This document shows positions 13,930-21,562 of a stretch of DNA of 40,807 nt, in pieces. Under the pieces are notes generated by a model. It worked only from the letters and a program-made list of their open reading frames with translations, had not been told where the DNA came from and ran no database searches. The stretch is from Candidatus Woesearchaeota archaeon (lineage in GTDB: Archaea; Nanobdellota; Nanobdellia; Woesearchaeales; UBA525). Within the stretch, counting starts at the first letter, position 1; every line of letters starts with the position of its first letter. The position numbers and the translations under genes are program-made. The stretch is taken from assembly GCA_018221245.1 (NCBI GenBank), contig JAAOYH010000033.1, forward strand, positions 1-40,807, in the 5' to 3' direction.

Positions 13930-14721
13930 ATGCCAATACCTCTGGAGCCTAAAAGACCTGAAGATCATATCCACACTAAAGAGATGGATGAGAAACGCAG
14001 AACAGATAGTGTGCTCCAATCCGTGAAACGCATCATCGCAGTGCACTCTGGAAAGGGTGGCGTCGGAAAAACATTCCTGACAGTGAACCTCGCTTACGCT
14101 CTCGCTCACCAAGGACTAGATGTAGGAATACTAGATGCGGACATAGACTGCCCTAACGTTCCCAAGTTTCTAGGGATAGACTCAAGCATGTTCTTCTCTA
14201 AGAAGAAGAGATTTCTACCTGTGAACCACCAGGGAGTCAAGGTAGTTAGCATGGGGCTCACCCAAGATGATGAAGGATCCCCTGTACTAGTCAGAGGGCC
14301 AGTGAAGCACAGGATGGCTCTCGATCTTCTCACAAACACAGAGTGGGGTGCCCTAGACATGCTGATTATAGACATGCCTCCCGGGACAGCAGATGTTCCT
14401 CTCAGCCTGTTAGAGTTTGGAAACATAGAAGGCGTCATGTACGTAACAACACCTCAGAAGGACGCGCTGATGGATACCTTGAAGAGCATAAGAATGGGTG
14501 AACAGTTCGGAGTGAACGCCCTCGGCCTGGTAGAGAACATGTCAGGAAGCGTGTTCGGAAAAGACAAGGCAGTACAATTGGCTGAAGAGACTGGCATTCC
14601 TTACATAGGTACGATACCTCTTAGCGAGCAGATAATGCAGGAGAACGAGCGAGGAGATATTGCATTCATGCACCCTGACATGGAATCTGTAGCTAACAAG
14701 ATTATGGAGGCAATCAAATGA
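13930..14721 (+). CDS. Mrp/NBP35-like P-loop ATPase lacking Fe-S cysteines
   Basis: A deviant Walker A (SGKGGVGKT, about 41-49), a DADIDCPNVPKFLG switch-like segment and DMPPGTADVPLS place it in the Mrp/NBP35/MinD group, whose members carry Fe-S clusters or act as positional ATPases. In Mrp/NBP35 a CxxC lies between ENMS and FG and bridges a cluster at the dimer interface. Here ENMSGSVFG is contracted and has no CxxC, and no cysteine pair occurs elsewhere. It is therefore unlikely to be a normal Fe-S carrier. It is coupled by ATGA to the next gene, which with the third gene forms a likely functional trio. Confidence 0.85.
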   Translation: MPIPLEPKRPEDHIHTKEMDEKRRTDSVLQSVKRIIAVHSGKGGVGKTFLTVNLAYALAHQGLDVGILDADIDCPNVPKFLGIDSSMFFSKKKRFLPVNHQGVKVVSMGLTQDDEGSPVLVRGPVKHRMALDLLTNTEWGALDMLIIDMPPGTADVPLSLLEFGNIEGVMYVTTPQKDALMDTLKSIRMGEQFGVNALGLVENMSGSVFGKDKAVQLAEETGIPYIGTIPLSEQIMQENERGDIAFMHPDMESVANKIMEAIK

Positions 14722-15392
14722 GTTCAGAACAGTTTTACAGAGCTATGACAGAAGACACAGCTGCATGCGAAGACTACTGTGATCTGTTCAGCTCCCGAAC
14801 AGGCGCTCTTATCGAGAGCGTAATCTATACACCTACCTCTGACATTTATTTCAACCACCTGAGAAGCAACAGACCTCACCTGTTAGAGAAAGGGACACTT
14901 CTTCATTTTGGAGAGCCAGAACCAATAGCGATGTTTATGTACGATAAAGATCTCATAGGCACAAAGACACCTATAGAGATATGCATCACGTCAGGAGCAT
15001 TCCAGAACCTAAGACCTACTGCTGAGATTGAACTGGTGAGCACAGTATTGGAGTATCTACTCACAATGAGTATTCACACATACCACGGAATAAGACTACC
15101 CTCATCTGAAAAACTCTTCAACCCAGAGTTGAAGTCAGCCAATCCTCTGCTTGTCAAGGATTTTCTAATGACTTACGGTGCCTCAAACCACGCGCTCTAC
15201 GCTAGTAGCAGAAAGGAACTAATGAAAACTCCCACCATGGAACATTCCAGGACTCTTTTCAATCGTGCATATCTAGAAGCCTATATGATAGAACCCTCAT
15301 CTGACGTAGATGATAAGATAAAAAAAGGAATTCTTGCCAGGTGGCCACCATCTATTATGGAAGAGGTATTCGAAGATTTGGAAGTGAACTGA
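14718..15392 (+). CDS. Unrecognised protein, apparent inactive relative of the next gene
   Basis: 224 residues, no signal or membrane helix. The central part (PIEICITSGAF, EIELVSTVLEYLLTMSIH, HGIRL) lines up by eye with the neighbouring gene's KMNVFVNDSLL, EQEILSCIVDHEYQHARD, RGLRT. It then shares a helix pattern around SRTLFNRAYLEAYM versus AHVRFLETHEML. Where the neighbour has HEYQH, this one has a hydrophobic segment and no HExxH. I infer a duplicated pair in which this copy lost metal binding. ATGA overlap with the Mrp-like gene and TGATG overlap with the next gene show tight coupling. Confidence 0.65.
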   Translation: MSSEQFYRAMTEDTAACEDYCDLFSSRTGALIESVIYTPTSDIYFNHLRSNRPHLLEKGTLLHFGEPEPIAMFMYDKDLIGTKTPIEICITSGAFQNLRPTAEIELVSTVLEYLLTMSIHTYHGIRLPSSEKLFNPELKSANPLLVKDFLMTYGASNHALYASSRKELMKTPTMEHSRTLFNRAYLEAYMIEPSSDVDDKIKKGILARWPPSIMEEVFEDLEVN

Positions 15393-16030
15393 TGGGGGCG
15401 CAAGAATATCTCGACGATATTTTCTCTCGACATTGGTCTCGAAACGTCAAAAGACTCGTTTACAATCTTCACGGTTATGCTGCTCGAGAATACCTAGAAA
15501 GCCAATATCCTAAAGAAAAACCCCCTCATATCAATCAACTCTTAAGAGAAGATTTAACGAAGTGTAACACATTTATTCTCTGGACTAATGAAGATCTACG
15601 TTTCCGACGGAAAATGAATGTGTTCGTGAATGACAGTCTGCTATCTCTTCCAGAACAGGAAATCCTCAGCTGTATTGTCGATCATGAATACCAACACGCG
15701 CGTGATTTCAGAAGAGGACTTAGAACTGCTCAGTACATGAACTGGCAGGATCTCGAGTTCATCTCGGAAGAAGATTTCTGCTCGCTATCAGAGATGAATG
15801 CTGACGCACGACAAATCTGGACGGCACCAATAAGAGGAATTCTAAACACTGACACATACAAAAAAGCACATGTGAGGTTTCTCGAGACACATGAGATGCT
15901 CCAACAACGCTTAAGAGATGGGCAAAGGTTTGGTATAGAAGCTTATGTCGACTTCTATGCACCTTGGGCCGAAAAGCTCAAAAACCCAGAGCATACGCCT
16001 GACCCTAGATGGCTAAAACGGCTCTTATAA
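15392..16030 (+). CDS. Predicted zinc metallopeptidase-like protein (HExxH)
   Basis: 212 residues from the ATG at 15392, which overlaps the previous stop (TGATG). The HExxH motif lies in IVDHEYQHARDF (about residues 108-119), within a helix preceded by a beta strand (RKMNVFVND). A downstream LSEMNADARQIW supplies acidic residues that could be the third ligand, as in gluzincins. I do not recognise the family. No export signal, so it should act in the cytoplasm. It overlaps the following SDR gene by 22 bp. The trio ATPase, degenerate paralogue, HExxH protein resembles an ATP-controlled processing module; that is inference. Confidence 0.65.
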   Translation: MGAQEYLDDIFSRHWSRNVKRLVYNLHGYAAREYLESQYPKEKPPHINQLLREDLTKCNTFILWTNEDLRFRRKMNVFVNDSLLSLPEQEILSCIVDHEYQHARDFRRGLRTAQYMNWQDLEFISEEDFCSLSEMNADARQIWTAPIRGILNTDTYKKAHVRFLETHEMLQQRLRDGQRFGIEAYVDFYAPWAEKLKNPEHTPDPRWLKRLL

Positions 16031-16770
16031 CAGGCGCTAGCAGCGGCATTGGCAGATCAACAGCTCTTCTATTGGCAAGCGAAGGATACGACCTGGTTCT
16101 CGTCGGAAGGAACATGCGACGCCTGCGCGAAACTGAAAGAGAAGTTTCCAAGTTCGCTGTCGAATGCCTCGTGCGCCAGTGCGACGTGACTCGCGCTGTT
16201 GAAGTCCACAATACAGTGAACCATGCCTTGAAGAAGTTTTCTCGCCTAGATGTCCTGGTGAACAACGCAGGTTACGGAGTATATGGAGCTGCAGAGAGCA
16301 TGTCGCTCAAGAATATCAATGGCCAGATGCTCACGAACTATTTCGGTACAGTGCTCTTCATGAAAGAGTGCTTGGACGCTCTGAAAGAGACTGGTGGAAG
16401 CATCGTGAACGTTGCTTCAATAGCAGGTCTTACAGGATTTCCAAGGATGGCCGGATACGTAGCTTCGAAGCACGCAGTTGTCGGGTTTTCAGAGAGCCTC
16501 CACTACGAGCTGCTTGAAGAAGGAGTATCTGTGAGCTGTGTCTGTCCTGGAAAGGTTAAGACTGCTTTCTTCGATAATGAGAGTTTCAAGGATGTCCCCT
16601 GGGCAAAGACTGATTCTGGATTAGAACCCAAAAAAGTTGCTGATACCATCCTAAAAGCCATCAAAGAGAGGAAATTCCTCTACCCTATCCCCAAGAGAAC
16701 TGCGAGAAAGCTACTGTTCAAAGAAATCCTTCCTAAGCACTTTCTGAATAGACTTATGAAAAAGATGTGA
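16009..16770 (+). CDS. Short-chain dehydrogenase/reductase (SDR) family protein
   Basis: NAD(P)-dependent oxidoreductase of the classical SDR type. The glycine-rich TGASSGIG (8-15), an NR-type second strand (VLVGRNMRRL) favouring NADP, CDVTRA, NNAGYG, the catalytic serine strand IVNVASIAG and YVASK (Tyr/Lys pair) are all present. Length 253 is normal. The substrate cannot be predicted. A C-terminal basic/hydrophobic segment (TARKLLFKEILPKHFLNRLMKK) may contact the membrane. The start overlaps the previous gene by 22 bp, and the stop abuts the convergent gene. Confidence 0.92.
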   Translation: MAKTALITGASSGIGRSTALLLASEGYDLVLVGRNMRRLRETEREVSKFAVECLVRQCDVTRAVEVHNTVNHALKKFSRLDVLVNNAGYGVYGAAESMSLKNINGQMLTNYFGTVLFMKECLDALKETGGSIVNVASIAGLTGFPRMAGYVASKHAVVGFSESLHYELLEEGVSVSCVCPGKVKTAFFDNESFKDVPWAKTDSGLEPKKVADTILKAIKERKFLYPIPKRTARKLLFKEILPKHFLNRLMKKM

Positions 16771-17115
16771 TTATAGCTCCTCTTCGGGGAGCATCTCTTC
16801 GAAGTTCTTCTCCATTATCTGTATGTCTCTCTGCTCCGCCCTAAGGGATACGAACATCATTATGAGACCAAAGACTGTCAGTCCGAAAAGTATGAAGACA
16901 GTCCACACGTACCAGATAGGATACTCTAGATTCAGTCTTACAATATTATCCACGAGTTCTGAGAGCAATGCGGATAATACTCCGAAAGAGACTGCAAATA
17001 CAAAAGTATAGTATAGTTCCTGCACCCTAGATATGTTCGATTTTTTGCTTCTGACGTGGCGGAGCCGTTGGATGAGCATCCTGCGTTCGAAAGGTTGCAT
17101 TCTTCTAGGCTGCAT
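16771..17115 (-). CDS. Unrecognised two-helix membrane protein
   Basis: 114 residues: a basic N-terminal segment (RRMLIQRLRHVRSKK), two transmembrane helices (about 38-56 and 68-90) separated by a short polar turn, and an acidic C-terminal tail ending EEMLPEEEL. Positive-inside reasoning puts the N-terminus, and hence the tail, in the cytoplasm. A TATA-like TTTTTAAG lies ~25-30 bp upstream on the minus strand, between it and the TrmB gene. No function assigned. Confidence 0.65.
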   Translation of the reverse strand: MQPRRMQPFERRMLIQRLRHVRSKKSNISRVQELYYTFVFAVSFGVLSALLSELVDNIVRLNLEYPIWYVWTVFILFGLTVFGLIMMFVSLRAEQRDIQIMEKNFEEMLPEEEL

Positions 17116-17145
17116 GGTCTAAAATCATCGTCGGGACTTAAAAAG

Positions 17146-17871
17146 CTACTGGTCGGCAGTTTCCCATAACTGGTTGAAGAGTTGAGTGAATGCCTTATTT
17201 AGAGATTTATTCTTTAGAAGTATAGCCACAGGCTCCCCCTCGTATAGATTGAAGCACACTTTGTCCTTGTAAACTAGGAAATTGAATGGAACGTTATGTT
17301 TTGGATCAAGATATCTGGTCTTCTCGAATGGCTTGTCATTTTTCTTTGGTGTTTCGTACAACAATGTTCTCTGCTTTATCTTCTTCCTGATGCGTTCCTG
17401 TTGGAAGAACTTTTTGTAGTGAGGTAAAACTTTTGAGAAATTTCCTATTCCGCCGAATATCAGTATCTCTTTGGCGTTCGAGAGTGCGTCATTGCTTACT
17501 GTTCTGATTCCTTTCCCGCCATAATAGACTTGGGCCACATCCTCTTTTTTTGCACATCTTTGCATCTCTCTTAGTTCTGGCATGGACTCTTTGAGAGCCT
17601 CTCGCGCTTTCTTGATTTGGTCCTCTTTTTCGCACAGGAGATGTGTCAGGTTCTCAGGATCTGTTGCAGAGTAATACTTCTTTTTTCCTTTCAATACGTA
17701 TGTCGCTACACCTTTCTCTACCAATCGTCCTACTAGGTGATATACAACACTGCTCTGGAAGCCAGTCTTTTTTATTAGTGGTCCTGTCGTCGAGCTTCCG
17801 AGCGCTAGCATCGCAAGATATAACTGTGCCTCGTTCTTCGTAAGACCGCATTCTTCGAAAAGTCCTCTCAT
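17146..17871 (-). CDS. TrmB family transcriptional regulator
   Basis: An N-terminal winged helix (about 1-70: LTKNEAQLYLAMLALGSSTT, SSVVYHLVGRLVEKGVATYV) is followed by a coiled linker and a C-terminal effector-like domain (about 110-241). Length 241 is shorter than sugar-sensing TrmB (~340), so the maltose-binding part is absent and the ligand is unknown. It is divergent from the HAD gene across a strong inverted repeat that probably is its own operator. Confidence 0.85.
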   Translation of the reverse strand: MRGLFEECGLTKNEAQLYLAMLALGSSTTGPLIKKTGFQSSVVYHLVGRLVEKGVATYVLKGKKKYYSATDPENLTHLLCEKEDQIKKAREALKESMPELREMQRCAKKEDVAQVYYGGKGIRTVSNDALSNAKEILIFGGIGNFSKVLPHYKKFFQQERIRKKIKQRTLLYETPKKNDKPFEKTRYLDPKHNVPFNFLVYKDKVCFNLYEGEPVAILLKNKSLNKAFTQLFNQLWETADQ

Positions 17872-17874
17872 ACT

Positions 17875-17926
17875 CTCCAGTTACTGGTGAGCGACTATTT
17901 AAACATATCTCCACCAACCACTGGAG
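17875..17926. promoter_or_regulatory. Inverted repeat flanking the TrmB/HAD divergent TATA
   Basis: The left arm CTCCAGTTACTGGTG (17875-17889) and right arm CACCAACCACTGGAG (17912-17926) match as inverted repeats at 12 of 15 positions. Between them sits the symmetric TATA element TATTTAAACATA (about 17896-17907). CCAGT-T-ACTGG inside the left arm is itself palindromic. AGTTACTGGTG recurs at 34314-34324, ahead of the second TrmB-family gene. Confidence 0.6.
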
Positions 17927-17938
17927 TAGGTGATTAAC

Positions 17939-18538
17939 ATGAAAATCGGACTTGACTTTGACGGCGTCCTCGCAAATGCTGTCGAGATGAAAGTGCAGGC
18001 GACCTACGATCTTTTCGGAATCTATATTCCTCCAGCAAAGATGAAAAAAAAATTCATACTTGGAGAGAAATTACTCACAAACAAACAATACGAAGATATG
18101 CGTTGTCATATGTATGGCAGTCCCGAGTACCATTCTACTATGAGACCCGTAGATGGAATGGCTGAGTACATCAATAAATTATGGATAGGAAATACATTCA
18201 GAATTATCACATCAAGGAACGCTGAATGGGGTCACCTTGCCCAAGAATGGTTATGGAATCAAGGCGTAAAAGATATCCCCCTATACACAGTGAATAGAGC
18301 ACCAAAGACTGAACGTGCCGAAGGGCTCGATGTATTCATTGATGATGATATCAAGAAACTAAAGGAGCTTAAAGATACTGTAAAGCACAGATTCCATTTT
18401 ATATGGCCTCACAACGAGCACGAAATAAACAAAAAAGTCGCTGAGCCCGTAAAATCGTGGGAAGAGATTTATGGAAAAATATTAGAAATCAAAAAAGACA
18501 AAGAATTCAAAGATAGACAAGCAGGGAGATGGAGATAA
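17939..18538 (+). CDS. HAD superfamily hydrolase, 5'-nucleotidase-like
   Basis: A Mg-dependent phosphatase fold, cytoplasmic. Motif I is DFDGVL (residues 6-11), motif II is in FRIITSRN and the acidic motif IV in DVFIDDD. A helical cap lies between motifs I and II. The overall pattern resembles the deoxyribonucleotidase/5'-nucleotidase C group; the substrate is not certain. The ATG at 17939 follows the SD AGGTGAT (17928-17934); a GTG at 17930 inside the SD is less likely. 199 residues. It shares the palindromic promoter with the TrmB regulator. Confidence 0.8.
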   Translation: MKIGLDFDGVLANAVEMKVQATYDLFGIYIPPAKMKKKFILGEKLLTNKQYEDMRCHMYGSPEYHSTMRPVDGMAEYINKLWIGNTFRIITSRNAEWGHLAQEWLWNQGVKDIPLYTVNRAPKTERAEGLDVFIDDDIKKLKELKDTVKHRFHFIWPHNEHEINKKVAEPVKSWEEIYGKILEIKKDKEFKDRQAGRWR

Positions 18539-18540
18539 TT

Positions 18541-19254
18541 CTAAGCATATCCTTTTTTTTCTATCTCTTCTGCCAACTCCTTCCCTCCGGAACGCACTAT
18601 CTTTCCCTCCTTGAACACATGGACCTTGTCCGGAATGACATACTCGAGTATCCTGTTGTAGTGTGTAATCAATAATACTCCTTGATCTTTCATCTTGTTA
18701 ATTCCGTCCGCCACTATTTTCAAAGCATCCACGTCAAGGCCCGAGTCTGTCTCATCTAGAATTGCTATCTTAGGATTAAGCATTAGCATCTGGAGTATCT
18801 CCATTCGTTTCTTCTCTCCACCAGAGAACCCTTGGTTGAGGTATCTGGTTGCAAATGAGTCATCAATCTTGAACTCGTCTAATTTTTCTCTCAATAGCTT
18901 ATGGAACTCTACGACATCGTAATCATTATCTGAAATTTCGTTGACAGCTGTTCGTAAAAAACTTTCTACCGTAACACCAGGTATCTCTACAGGATACTGG
19001 AAACTCAAGAACAGACCTTTCTTTGCTCGCTTGTCAGGCTCCATCTCTGTTATGTCTTCTCCGTCGAGAAAAATCTGTCCAGATGTAACTTCATACTTCG
19101 GATGCCCCATCAAAACGTTAGCCAGGGTTGATTTTCCTGAGCCGTTCGGGCCCATTATCGCATGCAACTCTCCTGATTCTATCACCAAATTGACTCCTTT
19201 GAGAATCTCTTTCCCATCTACGTTAGCATGCAAATCCTTAATCTCTAGTTTCAT
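18541..19254 (-). CDS. Fe-S cluster assembly ATPase SufC
   Basis: ABC-type ATPase of the SufBCD scaffold, soluble in the cytoplasm. Walker A GPNGSGKS (35-42), Q-loop SFQYPVEIPG, signature FSGGEKKRMEI, Walker B IAILDETDSGLD and switch histidine in ITHYNRIL are intact. Length 237 is normal. The ATG at 19254 overlaps the sufS-sufU stop (ATGA). It is the last gene of the suf operon; only 2 bp separate its stop from the convergent HAD gene. Confidence 0.96.
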   Translation of the reverse strand: MKLEIKDLHANVDGKEILKGVNLVIESGELHAIMGPNGSGKSTLANVLMGHPKYEVTSGQIFLDGEDITEMEPDKRAKKGLFLSFQYPVEIPGVTVESFLRTAVNEISDNDYDVVEFHKLLREKLDEFKIDDSFATRYLNQGFSGGEKKRMEILQMLMLNPKIAILDETDSGLDVDALKIVADGINKMKDQGVLLITHYNRILEYVIPDKVHVFKEGKIVRSGGKELAEEIEKKGYA

Positions 19255-20843
19255 CTTAAGGCCTCCTGTACTGTCCTCAGTCCTAGAAGCGCGCACTTCA
19301 TCCTGACTGGGCCGATAGGTATTCCGAGCAGGGATGTAACATATTCTCTGCCCTTTTCACCTGACAGAGTTAGTATCTCATCAGTCTTCTTTCCCTGCAG
19401 CTTCTTGGTGAGCATACTCATCGCTGCCTGGCTTATCGCGCAGCCCTTTCCTTGGAACGCTATGTCCTTGATCTTTCCTTCGTCGACGATAACTGATACT
19501 TCTAACTCATCTCCACAGAACGGATTTCTCTCCATCTTTGTCGCTGTTGGTTCTGGGATAATTCGTTTATTCCTTGGCTTTCGCGCGTGCTCCCTTATGT
19601 TTTCAGCGTGGAGTATTTGTTCTTCTGAAAGGTTTCCCTCTCCCACCTGATCAGGATTGAAAACACCACCAGTCTTTACGTAAATCTCCAGAGCTTCTAT
19701 TAGTCTATCCAAATCTTCTTTCTCTGTATAGATTCCTATGCTTGCTCTCGTACTGGCATCTAGACCTAGCTCCTGGCAGTGCAACGGTTCTGCACAGTGG
19801 TGTCCCGCTCTGATGGCTATGTCCTGCTTGTCTAGGAACTCTGCTATGTCGTGAGGGTGTGCGTCCATTGTGAACGTGAAGATTCCTGTTCTTTCTTTTG
19901 GACCTAGAAGTGTCACTCCTTCCAGTTTTTCGAATTGACCAAGAAGGCGCTTGATCAGTTTATTTTCGTGTTCCTGCATCTTTTCATATCCTATTTCTAG
20001 AATGAACTCAGCTGCACTTCCGAGTCCTATAGCTCCTGCAATGTTTGGAGTTCCTGGCTCAAATTTATGTGGTGGTTTCGTGAACGTGGTCTGTTTTATC
20101 GTTACTTTCTCTACCTGTTCTCCTCCCCATGATGGCGGTTCCATCCTATCTAGCAAGTCCTTGTTGCCGTACAGGACGCCGATACCTGTAGGCCCGTACA
20201 TCTTGTGCCCGCTGAACGCGTACAGATCAGCTCCTAATTCTTTAACATCTACTGGAAGATGTGCTATTGCCTGCGCTCCATCCACTAATACTATAGCTCC
20301 ATGCTGATGCGCAATGCCTGCCAGCTCTTTCACGGGATTGATTGTTCCTAATACATTAGATACGTGCGTGAACGCTACAATTCTTGTATCGTTGTCTATC
20401 AGCTCTCTGGCTTTCTCCATGTCGAGCATCTGCTTGTTCTCTGTGAGTGGGATTGTTCGTAATTCCAAACCCTGTTTGTGCGCAAGCTGCTGCCAAGGTA
20501 TTAGGTTTGCGTGGTGCTCCATTGTTGTTATCACGATGTTACCTGAGTCGAATGTCGGGATTAATGATCTTGCTGCGAGGTTTATCGATGCAGTCGTTCC
20601 CGACGTGAAAATTATCTCTTCTGGCGATGCGTTGATTAGTTTTGCCACAGATTCTCTTGCGTTCTCATAACGTTCCGTGGCCTGCTCTCCAAGCCTGTGG
20701 ATAGCCCGATGCACGTTAGAGTAACCGTCTTCGTAGAACTCCAGGATTGCGTCTAATACTTTGTCGGGTTTCTGGCTGCTAGCTGCAGTGTCTAGGTAGG
20801 CCAGGTCAGGATTAGCTTTGAAGATGGGGAACAGTTCTTTCAT
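19251..20843 (-). CDS. SufS cysteine desulfurase fused to SufU-like sulfur acceptor
   Basis: Residues 1-~395 are a group II cysteine desulfurase: PLP lysine in SGHKMYGPTG (Lys214), TMEHHANLIPW, and catalytic Cys350 in RAGHHCAEPLH. Residues ~405-530 are an IscU/SufU-type domain with NPFCGD (Cys443, Asp445), GKGCAIS (Cys468) and KCALLGL (Cys517). These form the zinc or cluster site that accepts persulfide from SufS. In most genomes these are two proteins; fusion would channel sulfur directly. The ATG at 20843 overlaps the sufD stop (ATGA), and the upstream extension of the frame lies within sufD. No frameshift separates the domains. Confidence 0.93.
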   Translation of the reverse strand: MKELFPIFKANPDLAYLDTAASSQKPDKVLDAILEFYEDGYSNVHRAIHRLGEQATERYENARESVAKLINASPEEIIFTSGTTASINLAARSLIPTFDSGNIVITTMEHHANLIPWQQLAHKQGLELRTIPLTENKQMLDMEKARELIDNDTRIVAFTHVSNVLGTINPVKELAGIAHQHGAIVLVDGAQAIAHLPVDVKELGADLYAFSGHKMYGPTGIGVLYGNKDLLDRMEPPSWGGEQVEKVTIKQTTFTKPPHKFEPGTPNIAGAIGLGSAAEFILEIGYEKMQEHENKLIKRLLGQFEKLEGVTLLGPKERTGIFTFTMDAHPHDIAEFLDKQDIAIRAGHHCAEPLHCQELGLDASTRASIGIYTEKEDLDRLIEALEIYVKTGGVFNPDQVGEGNLSEEQILHAENIREHARKPRNKRIIPEPTATKMERNPFCGDELEVSVIVDEGKIKDIAFQGKGCAISQAAMSMLTKKLQGKKTDEILTLSGEKGREYVTSLLGIPIGPVRMKCALLGLRTVQEALR

Positions 20844-21562
20844 GCGAACCTCTTGAGCAGCTCTTCTTTGACTTCCTGTGAGTGCTCTCCCATCTTGTCC
20901 AATACTTCGTCGAAGAATCCGTTGATTACCAGTTTCACTGCCACATCCTGAGGTATGCCTCTGCTTTTGAGGTAGAATAGCTTCTCTTCGTCCAATTGTC
21001 CTATCGAGACGCCGTGACTGCATCTTACGTCTTCGTTTTGTATCTCTAGATTTGGCTCTGCGTCCATCCTTGCTTCTTCTGATAGTAATAGTGTGTCTTC
21101 TTTCTGGTATGCATCGCAGTTTTTTGCGTTTGGAGCTATCCTTATTGTGCCAGAGTATTCTCCGTGGCTCTCGCAGAGCATAACTGCTCTAGTTAGCATG
21201 TTGCTTGTGGTGTGACTGGCCTTATGATCCATCTCGCTCGTCACCTTGAACTTGTCCGTGCCCGTTCCGAACAGAACACTGTGGAATTCCGCATCGGCTC
21301 CTTCGCCTTCTAAAGAACTGTGGGTGTGGCTCTCTCCAGTCCCGTGTGCTGCGTCCACCCAGAGAATTGTTGCGTCTTTTCCTAATAACGCTTTTCTAGT
21401 TGCATTTCCCGTCGTGAGACTGAAGTACTTGACTTTTGCATTAGGTTTTAGAGTTAGATTTATTGAGTACTTTCCTTCTCCTCTTTCCATTATCAGGAGC
21501 TCTTCGTTTTCCTTCACTTCTAGAGTTAGGTTTTCGCCGTTTTTTGGTTCGAGAAGTTTCAT
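20840..21562 (-). CDS. SufD-like Fe-S assembly scaffold protein
   Basis: Partner of SufB and SufC. The 240-residue product has the parallel beta-helix core (TILWVDAAHGTG, AEFHSVLFGTGTDKF, SEMDHKASHTTSN) and the conserved C-terminal segment (NEDVRCSHGVSIGQLDEEKLFYLKSRGI). It is much shorter than bacterial SufD (~420), lacking most of the N-terminal region, as is common for compact archaeal versions. It starts at an ATGA overlap with sufB and ends at one with sufSU. Confidence 0.9.
   Translation of the reverse strand: MKLLEPKNGENLTLEVKENEELLIMERGEGKYSINLTLKPNAKVKYFSLTTGNATRKALLGKDATILWVDAAHGTGESHTHSSLEGEGADAEFHSVLFGTGTDKFKVTSEMDHKASHTTSNMLTRAVMLCESHGEYSGTIRIAPNAKNCDAYQKEDTLLLSEEARMDAEPNLEIQNEDVRCSHGVSIGQLDEEKLFYLKSRGIPQDVAVKLVINGFFDEVLDKMGEHSQEVKEELLKRFA

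Noticed and set aside
20840..21023. 60-residue N-terminal extension of SufS
   Set aside because: The extra frame lies inside sufD, and MKELFPIFK at 20843 is a normal SufS start with an ATGA overlap.
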